Origin: Bacteroidales bacterium
GTDB taxonomy: Bacteria; Bacteroidota; Bacteroidia; Bacteroidales; B18-G4
DNA length: 5,689 nucleotides
NCBI GenBank assembly: GCA_030618905.1
Contig: JAUXCL010000161.1
Span: forward strand, 1 to 5,689
Reading direction: 5' to 3'
The notes below the pieces were generated by a model, which was given only the letters and a program-made list of their open reading frames with translations, was not told where the DNA came from and searched no databases. Shown here one piece after another: positions 1 to 5,689 of the stretch (the first letter of the stretch is position 1; each line of letters begins with the position of its first letter). A program made the position numbers and the translations under genes.

Positions 1-125
1 ACAAGAAAGTTTCTGATGAAAACGTTCTTAAGATCAATGTAACAGGATATGATCCTGGCGTATACATGATCAAGATAGAGACCAAAGACGACATCATCAT
101 TGAGAAGGTGTTGATCATGAGATAA
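1..125 (+). CDS. C-terminal end of a T9SS-sorted secreted or surface protein (5' truncated)
   Basis: An open frame enters from the left edge (first whole codon at base 3) and stops at TAA 123-125, leaving 40 residues. The tail contains GYDPGVYMIKIETKDD followed by IIIEKVLIMR. This matches the type A sorting domain of the type IX secretion system: a Gly-Val-Tyr strand, an alternating hydrophobic/charged strand, a turn, and a final KVLIMR strand ending at the stop. In this family the roughly 80-residue C-terminal domain directs a Sec-exported protein across the outer membrane and is then cleaved off as the protein is released or anchored. The functional part lies outside the window, so the protein's activity cannot be stated. 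The strong hairpin 45 bp downstream probably ends its transcript. The domain assignment is fairly secure from the pattern; the protein identity is unknown. Confidence 0.85.
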   Translation, partial: KKVSDENVLKINVTGYDPGVYMIKIETKDDIIIEKVLIMR

Positions 126-170
126 TCCTGAACCGGGCAGTATAATACTACCGGGAAATAGGAACACGAT

Positions 171-209
171 AAAAAAGAGGTCCCGCAAAATTGCGGGACC
201 TCTTTTTTT
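171..209 (+). terminator. Strong intrinsic terminator, potentially bidirectional
   Basis: Bases 171-186 pair perfectly with 193-208, giving a 16-bp stem around the six-base loop AAAATT. The core AGAGGTCCCGC / GCGGGACCTCT is GC-rich. A run of seven T (203-209) follows on the plus strand, and six A (171-176) lie on the other side, so the hairpin has a U-tract in either direction. It lies 45 bp after the stop of the T9SS-sorted gene and should end that transcript. On the minus strand it could stop antisense readthrough coming from the convergent operon, which is inference. Confidence 0.93.
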
Positions 210-220
210 GTGGAAAAGCT

Positions 221-228
221 TATTTTTG
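221..228 (+). promoter_or_regulatory. Possible Bacteroidota-type -7 promoter element for the ABC-F gene
   Basis: TATTTTTG fits the TAnnTTTG consensus of the primary sigma factor of Bacteroidota. It sits 12 bp after the T-run of the terminator and 20 bp ahead of the ATG at 249, so transcription would begin about 233-237 and give a very short leader. No TTTG -33 box is present at the usual spacing of about 19 bp; the nearest TTTG (207-210) is only 10 bp upstream. The element is in T-rich sequence where a chance match is likely. Its support is the location: the ABC-F gene needs a promoter after the terminator. Confidence 0.35.
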
Positions 229-248
229 TCTGGCCAATAAATTTTTTT

Positions 249-2213
249 ATGATATCAGTAAATAACATTTCTGTCCATTTTGCAGGTGATTACCTGTTCA
301 GGAACATTTCCTTTCTGATCCGTGATAAGGACAAGATTGGATTGGTGGGCAAGAATGGCTCAGGAAAGACGACCATACTGAATATCATTGCCCAAAAATT
401 TAACCCGGAAAGGGGTGAGGCAATTGTTCCCGGCGAGACCAGGATCGGGTATTTACCACAGGAAATGGATATCCATACCGGCAGAACCGTTTATGATGAA
501 GTAATTACTGCATTTTCAGAAGTCATCGCACTACAAAAGCAGATAGAGCAGTTGAATGCCGAAGTTGTCAACCGTGAAGATTATGACTCCGCCTCTTACC
601 AGAAAGTGATCCAGGAATTGGTAGAGTTAAATGAACAATATCAAATAATTGGCGGAGAGCAAGTGCAGGCGAATTCGGAGAAAATACTCATTGGGCTTGG
701 ATTTGAAAGGCGGGATTTTCAGAGGCCCATGACAGAATTCAGCCAGGGATGGCAAATGCGTGTTGAACTGGCTAAAATTCTGTTGGCGGCACCCGATGTA
801 TTGCTTCTGGATGAGCCTACCAATCATCTGGATATAGAGTCAATCCAATGGTTAGAAGATTTTTTAATCAACTTTAACGGAGCTGTTATTCTGGTTTCGC
901 ATGACCGTGCTTTCCTGGATAATGTGACAAAAAGAACAATAGAAATATCTGACCAAAAGATCTTTGACTATAAAGCCAGTTATTCAGACTATATATTACT
1001 CAGGGAGGAAAGGCTTAATAATCAGATTGCTACTTATAATAACCAGCAAAAGCAAATCAAACAAATTGAACGCTTTATAGAACGCTTCAGGTATAAAAAT
1101 ACCAAGGCCAGGCAGGTACAGTCCCGTATCAAAATGCTGGATAAGATGGAAGCCATCAATATCGAGGAAATAGATGACAGTACCTTTTCATTTAAATTTC
1201 CTCCGGCTCCAAGAGGTGGAAAAATCACTGTAGAAGCTGAAAATCTGATTAAAAGATATGATGAGAACCTGGTATTGAATGGTATAAATGTTTCCATTAT
1301 CAATAAAGACAAGATTGCTTTCGTGGGTAAAAATGGTGAAGGGAAATCAACCCTGTCGAAAATATTTGCCAGGAAGCTGGACTTTGAGGGGAATATCAAA
1401 TATGGCCACCAGGTGAGTGTTGGCTATTATGCTCAGGATCAATCGGAAATGCTGGATGGAAGCAAGACTGTATTTGATACTATCGATGAAATTGCAGTAG
1501 GGGATATGCGGCCTAAGGTAAGGAATTTATTGGGCACCTTTTTATTCAGCGGGGATGATATTGATAAAAAAGTAAAGGTCTTATCCGGTGGCGAAAAGTC
1601 CAGGTTATCATTGGCAAAATTGCTTCTGACCCCGGTAAACCTGTTGATCCTGGATGAGCCTACCAACCACCTCGATATGCAATCAAAGGATATGTTGAAA
1701 AATGCTTTGTTGCAATACGATGGTACCTTGATACTGGTATCTCACGACAGGGATTTCCTTCAGGGGCTTAGCAATAAAGTGTATGAATTCAGGGATAAGC
1801 AAATCAAAGAATACCTGGGGGATATTTATGATTTTCTTGCATCAAGAAAAATGCAAAGCTTGCGGAACCTGGAACAGAATGTCAGCGGCAACAATAAGGA
1901 GCATAAAAATCCATCCAGGCAAAAGAAATTATGGCAAAAGAACAAGGAAATTGACCGTGAGATCAGGAAAATCAGCAAGCAGGTTCATGAACTTGAAAAA
2001 CAGATACAAAATGAAGAGCAGGAAATCGACTCATACAATGCCCTGTTGATAGATCCGGTTAAAAACAAAGAGATCATCAGTGCCGAAGAGATATATAAAA
2101 AGTATGAGGAAGTGAAGAGAAAGCATGAAAAAAGTATGGGTTCCTGGGGAGAGCTTAATGAATCCCTCAGTCAATTGGAATTACAGAAAGCGCAACTGAA
2201 CGATGGAGCTTAG
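249..2213 (+). CDS. ABC-F family ATP-binding cassette protein (ribosome-associated translation factor type)
   Basis: A 654-residue soluble protein with two ABC ATPase domains in one chain and no membrane segments, the hallmark of ABC-F. Domain 1 has Walker A GKNGSGKT (34-41), Q-loop YLPQE (68-72), signature FSQGW (164-168), Walker B VLLLDEP (184-190, catalytic E189) and switch H218. An ABC-F linker follows, with a basic helical stretch at about 270-300 (RFRYKNTKARQVQSR), the region that reaches toward the ribosomal P-site tRNA in studied members. Domain 2 has Walker A GKNGEGKS (360-367), Q396, signature LSGGE (445-449), Walker B LLILDEP (465-471, E470) and H499. A charged C-terminal extension from about 555 is probably a coiled-coil hairpin, as in Uup-like members. 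The frame is open back to a GTG at 210, but that would begin in the terminator; ATG 249 starts right at the domain (MISVNNISVHF). Family members relieve stalled ribosomes or confer antibiotic protection; which applies here is not visible. The first signature is odd: Gln replaces a Gly. Confidence 0.93.
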   Translation: MISVNNISVHFAGDYLFRNISFLIRDKDKIGLVGKNGSGKTTILNIIAQKFNPERGEAIVPGETRIGYLPQEMDIHTGRTVYDEVITAFSEVIALQKQIEQLNAEVVNREDYDSASYQKVIQELVELNEQYQIIGGEQVQANSEKILIGLGFERRDFQRPMTEFSQGWQMRVELAKILLAAPDVLLLDEPTNHLDIESIQWLEDFLINFNGAVILVSHDRAFLDNVTKRTIEISDQKIFDYKASYSDYILLREERLNNQIATYNNQQKQIKQIERFIERFRYKNTKARQVQSRIKMLDKMEAINIEEIDDSTFSFKFPPAPRGGKITVEAENLIKRYDENLVLNGINVSIINKDKIAFVGKNGEGKSTLSKIFARKLDFEGNIKYGHQVSVGYYAQDQSEMLDGSKTVFDTIDEIAVGDMRPKVRNLLGTFLFSGDDIDKKVKVLSGGEKSRLSLAKLLLTPVNLLILDEPTNHLDMQSKDMLKNALLQYDGTLILVSHDRDFLQGLSNKVYEFRDKQIKEYLGDIYDFLASRKMQSLRNLEQNVSGNNKEHKNPSRQKKLWQKNKEIDREIRKISKQVHELEKQIQNEEQEIDSYNALLIDPVKNKEIISAEEIYKKYEEVKRKHEKSMGSWGELNESLSQLELQKAQLNDGA

Positions 2214-2226
2214 AAATATCAGGCCG

Positions 2227-3201
2227 TCAGCTTTTTCTGTTCATTAATGTATTGGCAAATGCTTCCAATACCGATTTATTGGCTTCTTCCATCTTGATCA
2301 TATTCAGGGCATTGAAAGCCAAATCATAGAATGTCTTGATCTCTGCTTCAGTATGACGGTCTAGCTCCAGATGGGTAAAAATATCAATAACTTCTTCAAT
2401 CTTCTTTTTTTCAGGCACTTCTGCCTTTAAGTATAAGTCTTTCAATTTCATTTTTGTATCCTCATCAGCAAGCTCGAGTGCTTTGAGATAGAGAAAGGTC
2501 TTCTTGTTGCTGGCAATATCTCCCCCGGTTCTTTTTCCAAAGAATTTCTCATCTCCAAAAGCATCTAATAAGTCATCCTTAAGTTGAAAAGCCATACCCA
2601 GGTTAATCCCAAATTGTCCGATATGTTCAACATTATCTCGTGAGGCTCCGGCAATAATAGCACCAAGCCTTCCTGAACAGCCCAGTAATGCTGCAGTCTT
2701 CAAACTGATCATATGGAGATAATCTCTTATACTGATATTGTCCTGTCTTTCGAAATTCATGTCCAGTTGTTGCCCTTCACATACCTCAACAGCCGCCTGA
2801 TTAAAAACCTCCAGGAGTTGCGGAAGCTTTTCAGGTATACTTTTCGCCAGGTACTTATTGGCCAGGGCAAACATGGTATCTCCTGATAATATGGCGATGT
2901 CCTCATTCCATTTTTGATAAACCGTTTCTTTACCTCTTCGTAATGTTGCCTTATCCATAATATCATCATGGATAAGGGTAAAGTTGTGGAATAATTCAAT
3001 GGCGATGGCAGGGAAAATGGTATCATCAGGATTCCCTCCGAAAAGATCGCAGGCCATCATCAATAATAAAGGCCGCATCCTTTTGCCACCTTGCTGCATA
3101 GTATAAGCAATGGGTTGATACAGTTCTATGGGGCTTCCTGAAAAGCTTTCCTGATCAAGGGCTTTGCCAAACTTTTTAAGAAGCTCTGAGGAACTGTACA
3201 T
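2227..3201 (-). CDS. trans-Polyprenyl diphosphate synthase (FPP/GGPP synthase-like)
   Basis: A complete 324-residue class I isoprenyl diphosphate synthase. It condenses isopentenyl diphosphate with an allylic diphosphate in the cytoplasm, supplying chains for quinones, undecaprenyl carrier or other terpenoids. Visible motifs are GGKRMRP (38-44, diphosphate binding), the first Asp-rich motif DDIMD (79-83) followed by RRG (88-90), EGQQLD (142-147), KTAALLG (168-174), the second Asp-rich motif DDLLD (209-213), and the downstream GKRTGGDI (222-229) with a lysine pair at 233-234. All catalytic aspartates are intact. The first motif is DDxxD without the two-residue insertion of the typical bacterial FPP synthase, and Phe74 lies five residues before it, as in archaeal-type GGPP synthases. 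I therefore favour a short-chain product (C15-C20), with moderate confidence. ATG 3201 is 8 bp after the rmlA stop, so translation is likely coupled; it lacks a Shine-Dalgarno sequence. It is the last gene of the minus-strand set and ends 13 bp from the ABC-F stop. Confidence 0.95.
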   Translation of the reverse strand: MYSSSELLKKFGKALDQESFSGSPIELYQPIAYTMQQGGKRMRPLLLMMACDLFGGNPDDTIFPAIAIELFHNFTLIHDDIMDKATLRRGKETVYQKWNEDIAILSGDTMFALANKYLAKSIPEKLPQLLEVFNQAAVEVCEGQQLDMNFERQDNISIRDYLHMISLKTAALLGCSGRLGAIIAGASRDNVEHIGQFGINLGMAFQLKDDLLDAFGDEKFFGKRTGGDIASNKKTFLYLKALELADEDTKMKLKDLYLKAEVPEKKKIEEVIDIFTHLELDRHTEAEIKTFYDLAFNALNMIKMEEANKSVLEAFANTLMNRKS

Positions 3202-3209
3202 GGAAAGAT

Positions 3210-4070
3210 CTATTCTACAAGGTTAACAAGGTAATCACCATAACCACTCTTTAGCAAAGGTTGTGAAATTTCCAGTAACTGGGTTTGGTTGATAAAACCC
3301 ATGCGATAGGCCACTTCTTCAATACAACCAATCTTCAGGCCCTGGCGTTGTTCGATGACTTCTACATATTGTGCAGCCTGCATCAAGGATTCAAATGTAC
3401 CGGTATCGAGCCAGGCAGTGCCTCTGTTGAGAATGCCAACTTTTAGATTATTCTTTTCCAGGTAGTATTTATTCACATCGGTGATCTCGTATTCACCCCG
3501 GGCACTGGGCTTCATATTCTTTGCCACCTCAACAACCGAATTATCATAAAAATATAATCCCGGAACTGCATAATTGGATTTAGGAGCACTGGGTTTTTCT
3601 TCTATGGAGATGGCCTTATAGTTTTCATCAAACTCCACCACCCCATAGCGTTTGGGATTAGATACATGGTATGCAAATACCATTCCTCCATCAGGATCAT
3701 TATTGTCCTGTAATAATTTTGGCAAACCGGAACCATAGAAGATATTGTCTCCCAGGATGAGTGCAACTTTATCCTTGCCGATGAACTCTTCACCTATGAC
3801 AAAGGCTTGGGCCAGGCCATTTGGGATCTCTTGAATGGCATAGGAAAAAGTACAGCCCAGTCGTTTACCATCACCCAGAAGGCGCTTAAAACTTGCTATA
3901 TCTTCCGGAGTTGTAATAATAAGTATATCCTTAATTCCCGACATCATCAAAACGGAAAGCGGGTAATAAATCATTGGTTTATCGTAAATGGGCATTAACT
4001 GCTTGCTGATTGCCAGGGTTATAGGATAAAGCCTTGTTCCTGCTCCACCGGCCAATATGATTCCTTTCAT
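3210..4070 (-). CDS. rmlA: Glucose-1-phosphate thymidylyltransferase RmlA
   Basis: A complete 286-residue nucleotidyltransferase that makes dTDP-glucose from dTTP and glucose 1-phosphate, the first step toward dTDP-L-rhamnose and other dTDP-sugars for surface polysaccharides. The N-terminus has the nucleotide-binding loop LAGGAGTRLYPIT (6-18), then SKQLMPIYDKPMIYYPL (22-38) with the catalytic Lys23. Further motifs are QEIPNGLAQAF (80-90), LGDNIFYG (106-113, metal-binding Asp108), EEKP (157-160, Lys159 at the sugar-phosphate site), ARGEYEITDVN (190-200) and WLDTGT (220-225, Asp222, the second metal ligand). Length and C-terminus (SGYGDYL) fit the homotetrameric RmlA family (about 286-293 residues), so the gene looks intact. 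No rmlB, rmlC or rmlD is in the window, so the final sugar is unknown. The start lies 27 bp after the exporter stop in an A/T-rich spacer (TTATATAAAATAAT before ATG) with no Shine-Dalgarno and no TAnnTTTG box, supporting cotranscription. Paralogues used in other dTDP-sugar pathways cannot be excluded by sequence. Confidence 0.96.
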   Translation of the reverse strand: MKGIILAGGAGTRLYPITLAISKQLMPIYDKPMIYYPLSVLMMSGIKDILIITTPEDIASFKRLLGDGKRLGCTFSYAIQEIPNGLAQAFVIGEEFIGKDKVALILGDNIFYGSGLPKLLQDNNDPDGGMVFAYHVSNPKRYGVVEFDENYKAISIEEKPSAPKSNYAVPGLYFYDNSVVEVAKNMKPSARGEYEITDVNKYYLEKNNLKVGILNRGTAWLDTGTFESLMQAAQYVEVIEQRQGLKIGCIEEVAYRMGFINQTQLLEISQPLLKSGYGDYLVNLVE

Positions 4071-4097
4071 ATTATTTTATATAAAGGTTTTCTAAAA

Positions 4098-5689
4098 TTA
4101 ATTTGTTTTCGGGGGCCCTGCCTTCTCAATTTGGAGATTGTCCAAATCAACTTCGTCTTGTTCATCCTCTTCCAGAATTTCGAGTAAGGGTTCTTTAAAG
4201 CGTTTGGTAGTTATATACTTATCAAGCGTCAGTAGTAAAGATGGCAGCAGAAACATGTTTGACATCAATGCCACTACCAAGGTAAATGAGATGAGGTAGC
4301 CCAATGCTTCTGTACCACCGAAAGAAGAAAGAATAAAGATCAGGAACCCGAAGAAAAGAACCACCGATGAATAAATCATGCTATATCCTGTTTCCCTGAG
4401 TGCAGCTAAAACAGATTCCTTGATTTTCCAATTATTTAACCTTAGATGAAGCCTGTACCTGGATAAAAAATGGATGGCATTATCCACAGATATTCCCAAA
4501 GCAATACTAAAGATCAAAATGGTTGATGGCTTGATCGAAATCCCCGCAAAGCCCATTAATGAGGCTGTTAAAAGCAATGGGATCAGATTGGGTACCAGGG
4601 ATATGAAAATCATCCTGAAAGATGTAAACAATAAGGCCATCAATCCTGAAATGATCACCAAAGCCAGGATCAGGCTGGAAAGTAGATTTCTGACGAGATA
4701 ATTGGTCCCTTTTAGAAATACGATGCTTGTTCCGGTAACGGCAACATTATAGTCTTCAGAAGGAAATATTTTTTCAATACGCGGTGCCAGGCTGTCGGTG
4801 ATCCATTCGATGTCTTTGGTGCCAACATTGGCCATCTGTATGCTGATCCTTGTGTACTGGTTAGTGCTGTCAATAAAAGTGCGAAATGCACTGCCATCAC
4901 CAATATTGCTGGTGTATTTTCTAAGCTCCTGCAATTTTGAAGGAGGTGGCAGGATATAGTATTTGGGATTCCCTCCCCGGTGTGCCTGGTAGAAAAAGCT
5001 GATGCCGTCAACGATTGAAAGTGGTCTTGAAAAGTATGGACTAAATAAGCTGTCCCTGGTAAAGATCTTTTGTAAACGTTTTATTTTGTACAAAGTTCTT
5101 GCATTGTTTTTAAAGATACCACCTTCTTCTTTGGTGTCAATTGATATCTCTAATGGCATTACACCTTTAAAATGTTTTTCCAGGAACATCAGGTCCTTAT
5201 AGAGTTTTTCACCTTTTGATATGTCATCAACGATATTTCCGGTAGTTTCTAAACGGGTCATACCCCAAACACTAACTCCAATCAATCCCACGGTTACGAT
5301 GTAAATAACTGTTCTTCTTGTCTGAACGACATGGAGAATTTTATCGACAATATTCGTCGTAAGGCCTTTTTCCAGGTGTTTCATATGCCGCGGTTTAGGA
5401 GCAGGCAAATAACTGAAAAAGATAGGGATGAGAATTAAAGTTAATACGAAGGCTACCAGGATGTTAATAGAAGCAATGATCCCAAACTCTGTGAGTATCT
5501 GATTCCCCGTAATCGTAAATGCAGCAAATCCGGCCGCTGTTGTGGCATTGGTTAAGAGATTGGCGGTCCCAATCCGCTGTACCATCCGCGACAGTGCCTT
5601 GACCTTATTTTTGTGGGTACGGTATTCATCATAATACTTATTCAATAAGAAGATACAGTTTTCCACTACGATGACGATGATCAAAGGAG
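4098..5689 (-). CDS. RND/MMPL superfamily exporter, C-terminal portion (N-terminus beyond window)
   Basis: The last 530 or so residues of an inner-membrane RND-type permease; the frame runs off the right edge. A TTG at 5684 is not a believable start because it lies inside a membrane helix. Numbering from that codon, the piece opens with helices 4-6 of the first half (about 1-15, 44-60, 66-92), then a cytoplasmic link and helix 7 (124-142). A roughly 190-residue extracytoplasmic loop (143-330) follows, then five helices of the second half (about 333-354, 358-380, 385-405, 434-453, 458-486). The second half carries GISVDNAIHFLSRYR (397-411), with Asp401 as the probable proton-relay residue; the equivalent first-half stretch is VVENCIFLLNKYYDEY, with Glu8. 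This layout fits the HAE3/MMPL group of predicted exporters (COG1033-like), which move lipids or hydrophobic compounds and usually work without a TolC-type partner gene. Substrate is unknown. The tail (497-520) is very acidic. It is the first visible gene of the minus-strand set. Confidence 0.92.
   Translation of the reverse strand, partial: PLIIVIVVENCIFLLNKYYDEYRTHKNKVKALSRMVQRIGTANLLTNATTAAGFAAFTITGNQILTEFGIIASINILVAFVLTLILIPIFFSYLPAPKPRHMKHLEKGLTTNIVDKILHVVQTRRTVIYIVTVGLIGVSVWGMTRLETTGNIVDDISKGEKLYKDLMFLEKHFKGVMPLEISIDTKEEGGIFKNNARTLYKIKRLQKIFTRDSLFSPYFSRPLSIVDGISFFYQAHRGGNPKYYILPPPSKLQELRKYTSNIGDGSAFRTFIDSTNQYTRISIQMANVGTKDIEWITDSLAPRIEKIFPSEDYNVAVTGTSIVFLKGTNYLVRNLLSSLILALVIISGLMALLFTSFRMIFISLVPNLIPLLLTASLMGFAGISIKPSTILIFSIALGISVDNAIHFLSRYRLHLRLNNWKIKESVLAALRETGYSMIYSSVVLFFGFLIFILSSFGGTEALGYLISFTLVVALMSNMFLLPSLLLTLDKYITTKRFKEPLLEILEEDEQDEVDLDNLQIEKAGPPKTN

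Larger units (their letters stand above)
2227..5689 (-). other. Probable operon: RND exporter - rmlA - prenyl diphosphate synthase
   Basis: Three minus-strand genes follow one another with gaps of 27 bp (4071-4097) and 8 bp (3202-3209). Neither gap holds a hairpin terminator or a TAnnTTTG promoter box, so one transcript reading from right to left is the simplest model. The promoter would lie beyond the right edge, and further upstream genes may belong to it. No terminator is visible after the last gene at 2227. Cotranscription is inferred from spacing only. Confidence 0.7.

Noticed and set aside
127..162. Imperfect palindrome CCT..CCGG..AGT..ACT..CCGG..AGG between the T9SS gene and the terminator
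   Set aside because: The paired segments are 3-4 bp each with unequal bulges, so the fold is weak. It lacks a T-run, and the adjacent hairpin at 171-209 explains termination far better.
210..248. Upstream in-frame extension of the ABC-F gene from GTG 210 (13 extra residues, MEKLIFVWPINFF)
   Set aside because: It would start at the base right after the terminator T-run, ahead of the candidate promoter box, and adds hydrophobic residues not expected before the first ABC strand. ATG 249 begins exactly at the conserved domain start.
627..1666. Minus-strand open frames at 627-827, 1034-1399 and 1439-1666 within the ABC-F gene
   Set aside because: They are antisense to conserved ABC-F motifs, have no recognisable domains, and fit chance open frames opposite a real gene.
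1783..2049. Plus-strand 88-codon open frame in another frame of the ABC-F 3' end
   Set aside because: It overlaps the charged C-terminal coiled-coil coding region; its low-complexity Lys/Arg/Ser-rich translation is typical of a shifted reading of A-rich codons.
2207..2236. Possible terminator between the convergent genes (AGCT pairing followed by T-rich bases)
   Set aside because: Only four base pairs with a 17-base loop, too weak to call an intrinsic terminator.
2757..3026. Other-frame 89-codon open frame inside the prenyl synthase gene
   Set aside because: It lies over the first Asp-rich motif coding region of an intact, fully conserved enzyme; no sign of a second product.
3602..3998. Short open frames on both strands inside rmlA
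   Set aside because: Both are about 63 codons, lack any domain, and sit wholly within the intact rmlA frame.
4474..5202. Short open frames inside the RND gene (4474-4701 plus, 4712-5011 minus, 5002-5202 plus)
   Set aside because: They overlap well-conserved membrane and loop coding sequence and translate to composition typical of shadow frames.
5682..5684. TTG as start codon of the RND protein
   Set aside because: The frame continues to the window edge, and the codon falls in the middle of a predicted first-half membrane helix. It is a Leu in a truncated gene.

Overview
The window looks like ordinary chromosomal DNA of a member of the Bacteroidota. Three things point there. The left-edge gene ends in a type IX secretion (T9SS) sorting domain, a system essentially confined to that phylum. 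No start codon has a clear Shine-Dalgarno sequence. A TAnnTTTG element, the -7 box typical of the phylum, lies ahead of the second gene. Base composition is moderate and even, and I see no mobile element, CRISPR array, tRNA or rRNA. Genus cannot be told from this stretch.

Layout from left to right. Bases 1-125 are the 3' end of a plus-strand gene for a secreted or surface protein. A strong hairpin terminator follows at 171-209. A complete plus-strand gene at 249-2213 encodes a two-domain ABC-F ATPase, a soluble ribosome-associated type rather than a transporter. Thirteen bases beyond its stop, three genes converge on it from the minus strand. In transcription order these are an RND/MMPL-type membrane exporter (C-terminal portion only, cut by the right edge), a complete glucose-1-phosphate thymidylyltransferase (rmlA), and a complete trans-polyprenyl diphosphate synthase.

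The minus-strand genes are separated by only 27 and 8 bp, so they are probably one transcript with a promoter beyond the right edge. All three have cell-envelope roles: lipid or hydrophobe export, dTDP-sugar precursor supply, and isoprenoid chain supply. A shared substrate or pathway is inference only.

I found no convincing undescribed system. The points most worth a second look are the changed first ABC signature of the ABC-F protein (SQG instead of SGG), a Glu in place of the expected Asp in one half of the RND exporter, the short-chain active-site pattern of the prenyl synthase, and the compact terminator/promoter arrangement ahead of the ABC-F gene. No stretch over 300 bases lacks a gene.
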